64,000 nt of DNA, from contig CAMYKS010000014.1 of the NCBI GenBank assembly GCA_947259115.1, forward strand, positions 1-64,000, written 5' to 3'. The notes under the pieces were generated by a model. It was not told where the DNA came from. It did no database searches and was given only the letters and a program-made list of their open reading frames with translations. Shown here in pieces: positions 1 to 7,421 of the stretch. The position numbers and the translations under genes are program-made. Position 1 is the stretch's first letter, and every line of letters starts with the position of its first letter. This stretch comes from an uncultured Desulfobulbaceae bacterium. Lineage in GTDB: Bacteria; Desulfobacterota; Desulfobulbia; Desulfobulbales; BM004.

Positions 1-89
1 ATTTGAGAACCAAAAATCTCGATCCGGCTTTTTTTATTTTTTAAATTCTTTAATTTTCAATGACATCATTTTTTCATCGAATTTTACTG

Positions 90-117
90 TTGACATATTC
101 GTTTATGCGGATATATT
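90..117 (+). promoter_or_regulatory. arsR promoter with candidate ArsR operator
   Basis: A TTGACA hexamer at 90-95 and TATATT at 112-117 are 16 bases apart. An imperfect dyad, ATATTCG at 95-101 against CGGATAT at 108-114, fills the space between them, which is where an ArsR repressor would block polymerase. The -10 box lies only about 8 bases before the ATG at 125 and no Shine-Dalgarno sequence is visible, so the arsR message may be nearly leaderless. Inferred from pattern only. Confidence 0.5.
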
Positions 118-124
118 GGTTGGC

Positions 125-475
125 ATGAAGGAAACAGCTCAAATATTCAAGGCCCTGGGCGATGAAACCAGGTTGCGGATTATGGCGCTTCTTGTCAGCA
201 CCCGGGAATTATGCGTTTGTGACATCATGGCCGCTTTGAACCTGCCGCAGTCAACGGTATCACGGCATCTCTCATATCTTCGTAATGCCGGGCTTGTTAT
301 TGACAGGCGCCAGGGCGTCTGGATGTATTACAGAACTAACAGGGACGGTCTTGCCCATGGAGCATCCCTCTTCGCCCTGCTGTCATCAATGGTATGCGAT
401 CAGGCCGGGGCCGTAGCTGACCAGCGGTTGTTAAAGGCACACCTGGCAAAAAAAGAAACGCTTCAATGCGGTTAA
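125..475 (+). CDS. arsR: ArsR-family metalloregulatory repressor
   Basis: A 116-residue winged-helix repressor of the ArsR/SmtB family, which releases DNA when trivalent arsenic or antimony binds. The helix-turn-helix covers about residues 32-60 (DIMAALNLPQSTVSRHLSYL), and the ELCVCD motif at residues 28-33 supplies Cys30 and Cys32, matching the As(III)-binding pair of classical ArsR. The reading frame is open back to a TTG at 116, but the ATG at 125 gives the normal family N-terminus. A permease and a redox protein follow on the same strand within 25 bases each, so it probably controls this three-gene operon and its own promoter. Family assignment is firm; the exact inducer is inferred. Confidence 0.93.
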   Translation: MKETAQIFKALGDETRLRIMALLVSTRELCVCDIMAALNLPQSTVSRHLSYLRNAGLVIDRRQGVWMYYRTNRDGLAHGASLFALLSSMVCDQAGAVADQRLLKAHLAKKETLQCG

Positions 476-497
476 AGAACCTCTAATTACGAAAAAC

Positions 498-1595
498 ATG
501 AAGGAAATACAAAACATCCAATGTCCCTGCCCGGAAAGTGAACCCGGAGCTGCAGAGGACGCAAAACGGGAAACAAGGCACCTGCATTATAAAATAATCC
601 TGGCAGCCGTCGCTGTCGGTCTCTGGTTTTTAGTGTATCGGCAGCTTTCTGCTTTTGCCGGCTTTCTCACCTATACTGTTTTCTCCCTGCAGCAGGGCAG
701 CCACCTTGGTGAGGCGGTTCATTTTTTCCTCTACGACACTCCAAAAGTGCTCATGCTGCTGACGCTTGTCATATATGGCGTGGGTGTAATCCGCACTTTT
801 TTCACGCCTGAGAAAACAAGGAAAATTCTGGCAGGCAAGAAAGAGTCCCTGGGAAACGTGCTGGCAGCATTGCTCGGTATCGTGACGCCATTTTGTTCAT
901 GTTCCGCCGTGCCGCTTTTTATTGGCTTTGTGACTGCGGGAATTCCCCTTGGGGTGACGCTTTCTTTTCTCATTGCCGCCCCCATGGTCAACGAAATAGC
1001 ATTGATTCTTCTATACGGCCTACTGGGCTGGAAAATAGCGGCTCTCTACCTGGTCACCGGACTGCTGGTTGCCATTGTCGCAGGATGGCTGATCGGCAGG
1101 CTGGGTATGGAAAAACATATTGAAGACTGGGTGCTTGAAATTCGCACCAATGCTGATGAAGTCCCGGTTGACAACCTCGGCTGGGATGAGCGGCTTCGTG
1201 CCGGCAGGAGAGCGGTGGTGGATATTGTCTCTAAAGTGTGGATTTATGTCGTGGCTGGAATAGCAGTAGGGGCCGGAATTCATGGATACGTCCCGGAAGG
1301 ATTCATGGCATCTGTCATGGGTAAAGATGCATGGTGGAGCGTGCCTGCTGCGGTTATCATCGGTATTCCCATGTATTCCAATGCGGCGGGCATCGTTCCC
1401 GTTATTAACGCTCTGCTCGGTAAAGGAGCAGCCCTGGGAACCGTTCTGGCCTTTATGATGAGTGTCATAGCCCTGTCACTGCCGGAAATGGTGATTTTGC
1501 GTAAAGTGCTGAAGCCGACGATGATTGCGGTATTTATCGGAGTTGTCGGCAGCGGCATTCTTTTGGTCGGCTATTTATTTAATATGATTATTTGA
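498..1595 (+). CDS. arsP: ArsP-type permease (arsenical efflux candidate)
   Basis: A 365-residue polytopic inner-membrane permease of the DUF318/ArsP family. About eight to ten hydrophobic segments are visible. The family signature TPFCSCSAVPLFIGF lies at about residues 130-145, followed by AAPMVNE; the vicinal Cys pair in FCSCS is the conserved, probably metal-thiol-binding feature. Characterised ArsP of Campylobacter exports trivalent organoarsenicals. It lies 22 bases after arsR and 20 bases before a thioredoxin-like gene, the usual arrangement in anaerobes. Methylated arsenical or inorganic arsenite could be the substrate; the sequence alone does not decide. Confidence 0.85.
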   Translation: MKEIQNIQCPCPESEPGAAEDAKRETRHLHYKIILAAVAVGLWFLVYRQLSAFAGFLTYTVFSLQQGSHLGEAVHFFLYDTPKVLMLLTLVIYGVGVIRTFFTPEKTRKILAGKKESLGNVLAALLGIVTPFCSCSAVPLFIGFVTAGIPLGVTLSFLIAAPMVNEIALILLYGLLGWKIAALYLVTGLLVAIVAGWLIGRLGMEKHIEDWVLEIRTNADEVPVDNLGWDERLRAGRRAVVDIVSKVWIYVVAGIAVGAGIHGYVPEGFMASVMGKDAWWSVPAAVIIGIPMYSNAAGIVPVINALLGKGAALGTVLAFMMSVIALSLPEMVILRKVLKPTMIAVFIGVVGSGILLVGYLFNMII

Positions 1596-1615
1596 GTTCA
1601 ACCGATGGAGGATAT

Positions 1616-1846
1616 ATGAAGATACAGGTATGCGGTCCGGGATGTGCGAATTGCACCAAGGCAGAGTCGGTTGTCAAAGAGGCGGTTGCTGATGCCGGGA
1701 TAGACGCCGAAATTCTGAAAGTTGCTGACTTTGCGGAAATGGCAAAACTCGGCGTTCTCTCCACCCCGGCCATCGTCATAGACGGGAAGATAATGTGTGT
1801 CGGCAAGGTACCGACGAAAAATGAAGTTTTGCAATGGCTTGCATAA
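1616..1846 (+). CDS. Thioredoxin-like small redox-active disulfide protein
   Basis: A 76-residue thioredoxin-fold protein of the 'redox-active disulfide protein 2' type. Cys6, Cys10 and Cys13 form the motif CGPGCANC, with Cys10-Ala-Asn-Cys13 as the active-site CXXC, and STPAIVIDGK around residues 50-60 holds the cis-proline. The start is the ATG at 1616, with GGAGG at 1607-1611 five bases upstream; the frame also runs back over the end of the permease gene. Its place as third gene of the arsR-permease operon suggests it supplies electrons to, or passes thiol-bound metalloid to, the permease. That role is inferred. Confidence 0.85.
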   Translation: MKIQVCGPGCANCTKAESVVKEAVADAGIDAEILKVADFAEMAKLGVLSTPAIVIDGKIMCVGKVPTKNEVLQWLA

Positions 1847-2088
1847 ATAAGATGATAGCCCTTGGTTTTCTTTGTACGTAAAAAACAATCCCGACTGATG
1901 GTCAATTTGAATCCATTAAGATCAAAAGCAATACAGAAATTAACAGTGCAAAGATATTTTTTAATCCGGGGACACCAGAGGTGCTGGATTTATGATACAA
2001 GATGATTGATGTTGTAAGCAGGTGAAGACTTTGCTTTAAAGGGTCTTTTAACAGGTGAACCCAAGGCTGGTTTCATGCAACCTTATTT

Positions 2089-2670
2089 TTACTCAATATC
2101 AATTCTAAAACTGCCGGCAATAACACCGACTGGAATTATCATTAAATCAATCCCTAATCCGTGCCATGAAATGCCGAAAGTGCCGGCTGCAAATAAGCTC
2201 ATTCCGCCAACACTGGGCAGGTCGTCGCCATATCCAAAAAGAGGGCCGAATTTATAGCCGATATCAAGACGCGTATCAGCAGAAATTTTCCGGGAATACA
2301 CCTCTCGCGCAAGACCTATAAACCAGGCTCGATCATCATGGCTGTTAATAAATGTGCCGGTGGTTAAGCCGTAATACTGTATGCCGAATAAGTGGTTTTG
2401 CTCGTTACTGCCTCCCTTATCATTCCAATACTCCCCGGTGCCTCTTAGATGGAAACTCCACATTCCCAGGAGCAGAGCATCTCTTGATTTCTTTCCCCAA
2501 ATTTTCTGCCACCTGTTTGAATCAGATTCTGCATTCTGTTTATCATTCCTGCCGGCTGATTCACTAGCAATTGAAACTGAATTCGGCCGAGGCATATTAT
2601 CCTGGCAAAAGGCATTATTTATAAGACCGAAAATTGAAAGCATGCATAGTAGAAATATAATTTTTGTCAT
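2089..2670 (-). CDS. Secreted protein, probable small outer-membrane beta-barrel
   Basis: A 193-residue protein with an N-terminal signal peptide (hydrophobic core at residues 4-20, cleavage probably after AFC). The mature part is Gly- and aromatic-rich with alternating hydrophobic residues (for example LFGIQYYGLTTGTF and LDIGYKFGPLFGYG) and ends in an aromatic/acidic stretch, the pattern of a small eight-stranded outer-membrane barrel. It is distantly reminiscent of PagP-like lipid A acyltransferases (the WSFHLRG and NS-DDR segments), but no catalytic assignment is possible. It stands alone, with intergenic DNA on both sides and no clear Shine-Dalgarno sequence. Confidence 0.6.
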   Translation of the reverse strand: MTKIIFLLCMLSIFGLINNAFCQDNMPRPNSVSIASESAGRNDKQNAESDSNRWQKIWGKKSRDALLLGMWSFHLRGTGEYWNDKGGSNEQNHLFGIQYYGLTTGTFINSHDDRAWFIGLAREVYSRKISADTRLDIGYKFGPLFGYGDDLPSVGGMSLFAAGTFGISWHGLGIDLMIIPVGVIAGSFRIDIE

Positions 2671-2903
2671 ATGTGAATTTTGCAGTTGCTACATATTTCA
2701 AAAAAATATGTAGCAGATTATAATGAAGTCAAAGACATCTCCCCCTGTCACAAACCTTTAAAAGAAAAGCATTTTAATTTTGAAAATGGCGGTTCTATAT
2801 TTAAAGACCTGATAACGAGATAAAAATCACCTTCCAGCGTATCAAGAAATAAGCTTCCTGTGATATTCTGAATTAAAGACGGGTCTTACCACGGAGGCGG
2901 ACA

Positions 2904-2966
2904 ATGAAAAAAATATACTAGGCTTTTGATCTTCATTCAAGCAACAAAGATCTTTGGTCGGTATTC
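2904..2966 (+). pseudogene. 5' remnant of an IS110-family transposase gene
   Basis: GGAGGCGG at 2893-2900 precedes an ATG at 2904. The frame reads MKKIY, a stop, then AFDLHSSNKDLWSVF. This is the N-terminus of IS110/IS1111-type transposases, in which the first catalytic Asp lies in a Y-x-AFDLHSxN context. The stop at codon 6 and the loss of recognisable similarity after about 20 codons, where the cfa 3' end begins, show a dead fragment. It lies in the 317-base gap 2671-2987; the rest of that gap shows no gene. Confidence 0.5.
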
Positions 2967-2987
2967 GAATATGTCCATGGGCTGATC

Positions 2988-4133
2988 CTATGTACAGCGG
3001 CCCTTATATCCCCCGGGAAAACCTTTGGGAGAAAGTACAATCTGCCATACATGGTTATGCCTGGCCCGGAAACACCCGGCACTGAGAAGAAGATAAAATT
3101 TCCACATACGGTAAAATCGAGCGGTGTATTTATCTTGAAACAAATGCCAGCTGCTGTCGAAATTTTTAAACCAGTGCATCAGGGTTGTGTCATAATCGGG
3201 GCCGAAATTATGCCAGTCTTCAAGCACAAATAACTTTTCAAATGCCTGTGTAATCTGTTTGGCAGAGGGCAGCATGGCATTTGGAAAAATATACTTGTTC
3301 ATCCAGGCATCACCGGTTCTTTTTGTCCTGTTGCTGCCTATGGTATGCAGAAGCAGTAGACCGTTCTCATTCAGGAGATCTTTGGTTTTTGCCATGAAGG
3401 CCCTGTAATTCTTGTATCCGACATGCTCGAACATGCCGATGGAGAGAATACGGTCAAATGATTCATCCAGGCTGCGATAGTCCTGCAGGCGGATATCAAT
3501 GGGCAACCCCTTGCAACGTTCTTTTGCCAGGTCGACCTGTTCTTTGGAGATGGAGATGCCCACTACCTCGACACCGTAGTTTTGCGCCGCGAATTTGGCC
3601 GTGCCACCCCAACCACAACCGATATCCAGCACTTTCATGCCCGGCTGCAGCTCAAGCTTCCGGCAGACCAGGTCAAGCTTTTCCTTCTGGGCCTCTTCCA
3701 GGTCGGCAGCGTTTTTCCAATAGGCGCAGCTGTAAATCATGCGCCTGTCCAGCATGGACTCATAGAGGTCATTGCCGATATCATAATGGTGTTCACCCAC
3801 TTCATAGGCCCGGGTGGGATTTTGCAGGTTAGTGAACTTGGCCTGCAGGCTTAAAATAAGATCATCAATCACCTTTATCTTATTACGAAGATCGCCCCGG
3901 AGAAGTTTGCAGATGAATTCGTCAAGCTGATCAGTATCCCACCAGCCGTCCATGTAGGATTCACCAAGTCCCAGAGTACCGGATCTTAATACCCTGGCAT
4001 AGAAATTGTCGTTATGGATCCGGATGTCCCACGGGCGCTGACCGTTGATCTCAACATCGGCATGGGAAAAGAGTTCTTTAACCCGGTCATGGAATTTTTT
4101 TTGTGACTTACTGAGAGTGCTTGAATAACTCAC
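2988..4133 (-). CDS. cfa: Cyclopropane-fatty-acyl-phospholipid synthase
   Basis: A 381-residue cytosolic, membrane-associated enzyme that transfers a methylene group from S-adenosylmethionine to cis double bonds of phospholipid acyl chains. Length and sequence parallel E. coli Cfa (382 residues). Visible features are LGLGESYMDGWW near the N-terminus, the HYDxGNDLY segment, the AdoMet motif VLDIGCGWGG at about residues 168-177, GMFEHVG, the HTIGS stretch, and DWHNFGPDYDTTLMHW near the C-terminus. Translation appears to start at a GTG at 4133. It is monocistronic on the minus strand. The product typically stabilises membranes in stationary phase or stress. Confidence 0.95.
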   Translation of the reverse strand: MSYSSTLSKSQKKFHDRVKELFSHADVEINGQRPWDIRIHNDNFYARVLRSGTLGLGESYMDGWWDTDQLDEFICKLLRGDLRNKIKVIDDLILSLQAKFTNLQNPTRAYEVGEHHYDIGNDLYESMLDRRMIYSCAYWKNAADLEEAQKEKLDLVCRKLELQPGMKVLDIGCGWGGTAKFAAQNYGVEVVGISISKEQVDLAKERCKGLPIDIRLQDYRSLDESFDRILSIGMFEHVGYKNYRAFMAKTKDLLNENGLLLLHTIGSNRTKRTGDAWMNKYIFPNAMLPSAKQITQAFEKLFVLEDWHNFGPDYDTTLMHWFKNFDSSWHLFQDKYTARFYRMWKFYLLLSAGCFRARHNHVWQIVLSPKGFPGGYKGRCT

Positions 4134-4283
4134 ATTTTCAGCCTGCGTTGGAAAAGGGGAAGCTATCTAAAACCATCCTGAATTCTATTTCAAAGTTTAC
4201 CTATAATGAATGACTGGAAAAGCTGTCAACGAAAAACTCAGTGGATAAAAGAGGAACTTCTTTTGGGTATACATTGCTACCAT

Positions 4284-4333
4284 GATAGGGGTCGGAAAGG
4301 ACCTATGCCCTTCCCGCCCTCCGAACCGGGGTC
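4284..4333 (-). mobile_element. Probable group II intron 3'-end remnant
   Basis: Read on the minus strand, this stretch runs GGTTCGGAGGGCGGGAAGG, a loop, then CCTTTCCGACCCCTATC. The GGTTCGGAGGG segment, followed by an 8-bp G/C-rich hairpin (CGGGAAGG against CCTTTCCG) and a CCTATC end, is the pattern at the 3' end of bacterial group II introns. No intron-encoded reverse transcriptase or other domains are present nearby. Called from remembered sequence pattern; a covariance-model search would settle it. Confidence 0.4.
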
Positions 4334-4460
4334 AGGCTGCTGTAACCGAGTCAACCCCATATAACCTTTTAGGCCTGGACTAACTCCATAACTAAAAATT
4401 GGTTTGTATGGGTGAGGCAATTGTCATGAAAATAGAAATGAAGCCATTGGTTTCAACAAT

Positions 4461-4548
4461 GACACCATGCTTGTTTATGGTGTCGAAAAGCCTCAAGGCA
4501 GAGTGGGTTTTATCTCGGTAAGGATAAGCTCCCAGGGTACACTCTGTT
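4461..4548. other. Unexplained structured intergenic segment (two hairpins)
   Basis: Within the 527-base gap between cfa and the multihaem gene there is a perfect 8-bp hairpin (GACACCAT at 4461-4468 with ATGGTGTC at 4477-4484). It is followed by a nested structure: CAGAGTG near 4499 pairs with CACTCTG near 4540, enclosing TTATC...GATAA. No open frame covers it. It could be a small RNA, another intron fragment or a mobile-element end; I cannot assign it or its strand. Confidence 0.3.
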
Positions 4549-4560
4549 CTACAAATATAA

Positions 4561-4588
4561 AGAAGGGGAGCCGATTGGCCCCCCTTCT
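4561..4588 (-). terminator. Terminator downstream of the multihaem gene
   Basis: A 12-bp inverted repeat (AGAAGGGGAGCC at 4561-4572 against GGCCCCCCTTCT at 4577-4588, one mismatch, 4-base loop) lies 72 bases past the stop codon of the minus-strand multihaem gene. On the minus strand it is followed by a T-rich stretch (TTTATATTTG). Confidence 0.6.
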
Positions 4589-4660
4589 TGGTTGGATATT
4601 TAAGATTATTGCAAATTAGTCGTCAGAACACGTACTTTTTTTTCAGAGACTCTCTTTGCT

Positions 4661-6742
4661 TCAATCCTCATCACTATCATCGTCGTCATCGTCATCACCG
4701 TCATCATTTTCGTCTTCATCCCACTCGTTCCCGTGGCAAGTGAAGCATGACGGGGCAACGCCACCGGAATCTGGTCCGGTCAGCTCGCTACCGTGGCAGA
4801 AAATGCAGCCGTTGCTGAACGGCTTGTCCTTGCCGGGCGCGTGCATGACCCCGTCTTCCTCATCAGTATGATCAGGTGGCGGATTGAAGCCGCTGTCATT
4901 GTCGTCATCACTATCATCATCGTCATCACTATTATCGTCACCATCACTGTCATCGTCGCCATCACTATCATCGTCGTCGGAGCATGGGCCCAGGGTATCC
5001 CCGTGGGCCAAGTGGTCGGGAAGTGCATTCACGCTTACCGTTTTTGTCTTCTTCCCTTTGTGACAGATCGTCACCCTGTTCGTTACCATATCACAGATAT
5101 CCGTATCCTCGTTGCAGGTCGACCCTGAAGGGCAGGGATCGCCCGCGCTCATGCATCCTGCAGCAGGATCACAGATCTCCTCACCGGTACAGAACAACCC
5201 GTCGTCAGGACAGACGGAATCATCCGGCGTATTCATACATGCATTGTTGATCTCGTCGCAGGTATCCACGGTACAGCCGACGCCGTCATCACAGTCGGGC
5301 GGTGTACCCGGCTGGCAGGTGCCGGTAGCGGTGTCACAGGTCTCCGCACCGTTGCAGAACATGCCATCATCGCAGTCTGCGTCATCTATGCACTCGGGTA
5401 TGTTTACACATTCACCGGTCCCAGGATCACATTGCAAACCGGCAGGACACTCCAGCGGCGTAAAGATGCAGCCGGCGACCGGATCACAGCTGCCGGTTGT
5501 GCAAAGGTTCCCATCATCGCACTCCAGCACTGAACCAGACTGGCAATCGTTGAACGGATCACAGGTTTCGCTACCGTTGCAGACGTTATTGTCGTCGCAG
5601 AAAATGTTATCCGGTATACTCATACATACATCGTTGACCTCGTCACAGGTATCCGCGGTACAGCCGACGCCGTCATCGCAGTCGACTGGAGTCCCCGGCT
5701 GGCAGGTACCGGTAGCAATGTCACAGATCTCCGCACCGTCGCAGAAAAATCCATTATCACAATCCGCATCAACTGTACACTGGGGTATGTTTACACATGC
5801 ACCGGTCCCGGAATCACATTGCTGACCAGCGGGACACTCCGCCGGTACATTTGCGCAACCGGACAGTGCATCGCAGCTGTCGGTTGTGCAAAGCTCCAGA
5901 TCATCGCAATCCAGCGGTGTACCCGGCTGGCAATCGTTGAGCGGATCGCAGGTTTCGCTGCCGTTGCAGACGTTGTTGTCGTCGCAGGAAATATCATCCG
6001 CAGTGCTCATACATACATCGTTGACCTCGTCGCAGGTATCAGAGGTACAGCCGACGCCGTCATCGCAGTCGACAGTAGTTCCCGGCTGGCAGGTGCCGCT
6101 TGCGTCGCAGGTCTCCGCACCGTCGCAGAACACGCCATTATCGCAGTCCGCATCAACTGTGCACTCAGGCGCTACGCAATCGGGGTCATCCATGTCGTAG
6201 AGCAGATCTCCGTCGTTGTCCAGGCCTTGTCCGTTATCGCTGTAATCCTCGCCACCATCTACCGAGGCCACCAGGCATGGATCAATCAGATTCACGTCGT
6301 CTCTAGAATAGTAAGGTGGCAGAACGTTCTCCCCAACGGTGGTGAAGGTATCGGGATCGTTATCTTGATGGCAGCCGCCACAGAACACCCCTTCATCCGT
6401 GTGGCGCTGGCGGAGACCAGCCCCGGTGACCTGCCCGCCGGCTTGGTCTTCCGCCCGGCCATGACAACCTATGCAGCTTATGCCATCGCTGCTTTCAAAC
6501 GTACTCACGGGAAGGCTGCCTGGGTTGCTTGGGTGGCATAGAGCGCAGTTGCCGGTCATTGCAGATACATGCAATTGATGTGTAGGATCCGACGAATTTT
6601 GGAACCCGGGATGACATTCGGAACAGTTATCACCCACATCGTCCGCCGATTGATACGTTTCATATGCATTGACATTAGGTGCCCAGGCGGCGAATGCTGC
6701 AAGGGCGATGATACAGACACTTAGAATCGAAATTTTCTTCAT
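4661..6742 (-). CDS. Secreted six-haem cytochrome with Cys-rich modules and poly-Asp tails
   Basis: A 693-residue exported protein with a signal peptide at residues 1-26 (cleavage near VNA-YET). CXXCH c-type haem motifs lie at residues 40-44, 66-70, 90-94, 121-125, 646-650 and 666-670. Between them are three cysteine-rich modules of about 127 residues (194-320, 321-450, 451-555), each built of C-x-DADCD-x-G-x-FC-x-GAE-x-CD and D-x-x-x-C-x-GSETCD units, resembling extracellular Cys-rich repeats of Myxococcota. Then come a VTICHKG...AHGDTLGPC domain and two Asp/Ser tracts (588-617 and 675-693). The start is set by GGAGGG at 6748-6753. Electron transfer at or outside the cell surface is likely; the acidic tracts suggest cation binding. 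The partner is unknown and no other cytochrome gene is adjacent. Confidence 0.85.
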   Translation of the reverse strand: MKKISILSVCIIALAAFAAWAPNVNAYETYQSADDVGDNCSECHPGFQNSSDPTHQLHVSAMTGNCALCHPSNPGSLPVSTFESSDGISCIGCHGRAEDQAGGQVTGAGLRQRHTDEGVFCGGCHQDNDPDTFTTVGENVLPPYYSRDDVNLIDPCLVASVDGGEDYSDNGQGLDNDGDLLYDMDDPDCVAPECTVDADCDNGVFCDGAETCDASGTCQPGTTVDCDDGVGCTSDTCDEVNDVCMSTADDISCDDNNVCNGSETCDPLNDCQPGTPLDCDDLELCTTDSCDALSGCANVPAECPAGQQCDSGTGACVNIPQCTVDADCDNGFFCDGAEICDIATGTCQPGTPVDCDDGVGCTADTCDEVNDVCMSIPDNIFCDDNNVCNGSETCDPFNDCQSGSVLECDDGNLCTTGSCDPVAGCIFTPLECPAGLQCDPGTGECVNIPECIDDADCDDGMFCNGAETCDTATGTCQPGTPPDCDDGVGCTVDTCDEINNACMNTPDDSVCPDDGLFCTGEEICDPAAGCMSAGDPCPSGSTCNEDTDICDMVTNRVTICHKGKKTKTVSVNALPDHLAHGDTLGPCSDDDDSDGDDDSDGDDNSDDDDDSDDDNDSGFNPPPDHTDEEDGVMHAPGKDKPFSNGCIFCHGSELTGPDSGGVAPSCFTCHGNEWDEDENDDGDDDDDDDSDED
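4890..4982 (-). repeat. Low-complexity Asp/Ser-coding tract
   Basis: Nearly uninterrupted GAT/GAC and AGT codons (seen as TCATCGTC repeats on the plus strand) encode a run of about 30 Asp, Ser and Gly residues. A second, shorter tract encodes the C-terminus at 4661-4715. Slippage-prone and likely polymorphic. Confidence 0.85.
5078..6163 (-). repeat. Three in-gene cysteine-rich modules (about 380-390 nt units)
   Basis: The modules occupy 5783-6163, 5393-5782 and 5078-5392 (the last is shortened). They repeat CDNGVFCDGAETCD-, VDCDDGVGCT- and NNVCNGSETCDP-like blocks at the protein level, with high DNA similarity. This indicates expansion by tandem duplication inside the multihaem gene. Confidence 0.85.
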
Positions 6743-7221
6743 ATTCCCTCCTTATTCTTTTGCATGACTCATACATTCAATATTTGGGAAAATAAGCCTT
6801 ATTGATTTTTCCCTTCAACTTCAGGCGAAAAGGATAGACATACATTTCAATTATGGGCATCACCTCCTTTCTTTACAATATTGAAAGGTCAAATTACGGA
6901 TTGTTTGTTGAAGTTTCCCTTTCAAGTGGTTATTGCAAATATATTTGCATGCCGGGACTGATTGCATCTAATACGCCCAGGCAAATAAATATTTTGAGCC
7001 GTAATACAATCGGCATTGCTATGCTGGCATGTGTCATGGGAGTAGATAGCAAGAAGGATGCCAATGGTAAAAAATAATAATAACCTATTGTTTTAATAAA
7101 GAAAAAAAGACTAAGGCGAGATATTGTCTTTAGGCGTGATTTCTAATTGTGCATGATATTCCATACACTTTGTAAACAGAAAAAAAGGGGGATGATCTTT
7201 ATTCCTATACATCTTATAAAG
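6743..7221. other. Intergenic region, no convincing gene
   Basis: About 480 bases between the multihaem gene and an orphan terminator. A plus-strand open frame of 74 codons from 6853 lacks a Shine-Dalgarno sequence and has no recognisable product. On the minus strand a 27-codon frame (6777-6860) follows GGAGG by only 2 bases, too close for a confident call. The region should hold the promoter and 5' leader of the multihaem gene. Confidence 0.5.
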
Positions 7222-7266
7222 TTACCTGATATGTATGCATTTCAATACATCAGGTAAACTTTTTTT
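7222..7266 (+). terminator. Strong intrinsic terminator without a known plus-strand gene
   Basis: A stem of about 14 bp (TTACCTGAT-TGTAT pairing with ATACATCAGGTAA, one bulge) at 7222-7257 is followed by a run of seven T at 7260-7266. The T-run is on the plus strand, where no gene is recognised upstream. On the minus strand it lies 156 bases past the sigma-54 activator gene, but with a poor T-run. It may end an unrecognised small RNA or act in both directions. Confidence 0.65.
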
Positions 7267-7421
7267 ACCTGTGAGGTTCAAGCGCGTAAAGCTTTTGATA
7301 ATTGCTCGGGAAAATCGTTTTCCATAAGAAAAAACTATTTCAGCTCCAGGCAATCAGATATATGCGAGAATATTTTTCAGAAGTGAAAAATGAGTGGAAC
7401 AGCAGGCTTGTGATCTTGAAT

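Noticed and set aside
5112..6541. Two long plus-strand open frames (237 and 240 codons) opposite the multihaem gene
   Set aside because: They are antisense to a gene with a signal peptide, haem motifs and a ribosome site. Openness results from its GAC/TGC-rich repeats; the translations are Ser/Gln/Pro or Val/Ala repeats without family features.
6777..6860. 27-codon minus-strand frame behind GGAGG, upstream of the multihaem gene
   Set aside because: The ribosome site is only two bases from the ATG and the peptide has no features; kept only as a weak leader-peptide idea.
6853..7077. 74-codon plus-strand frame before the orphan terminator
   Set aside because: No ribosome site, atypical composition and no recognisable similarity; a non-coding RNA would explain the terminator equally well.
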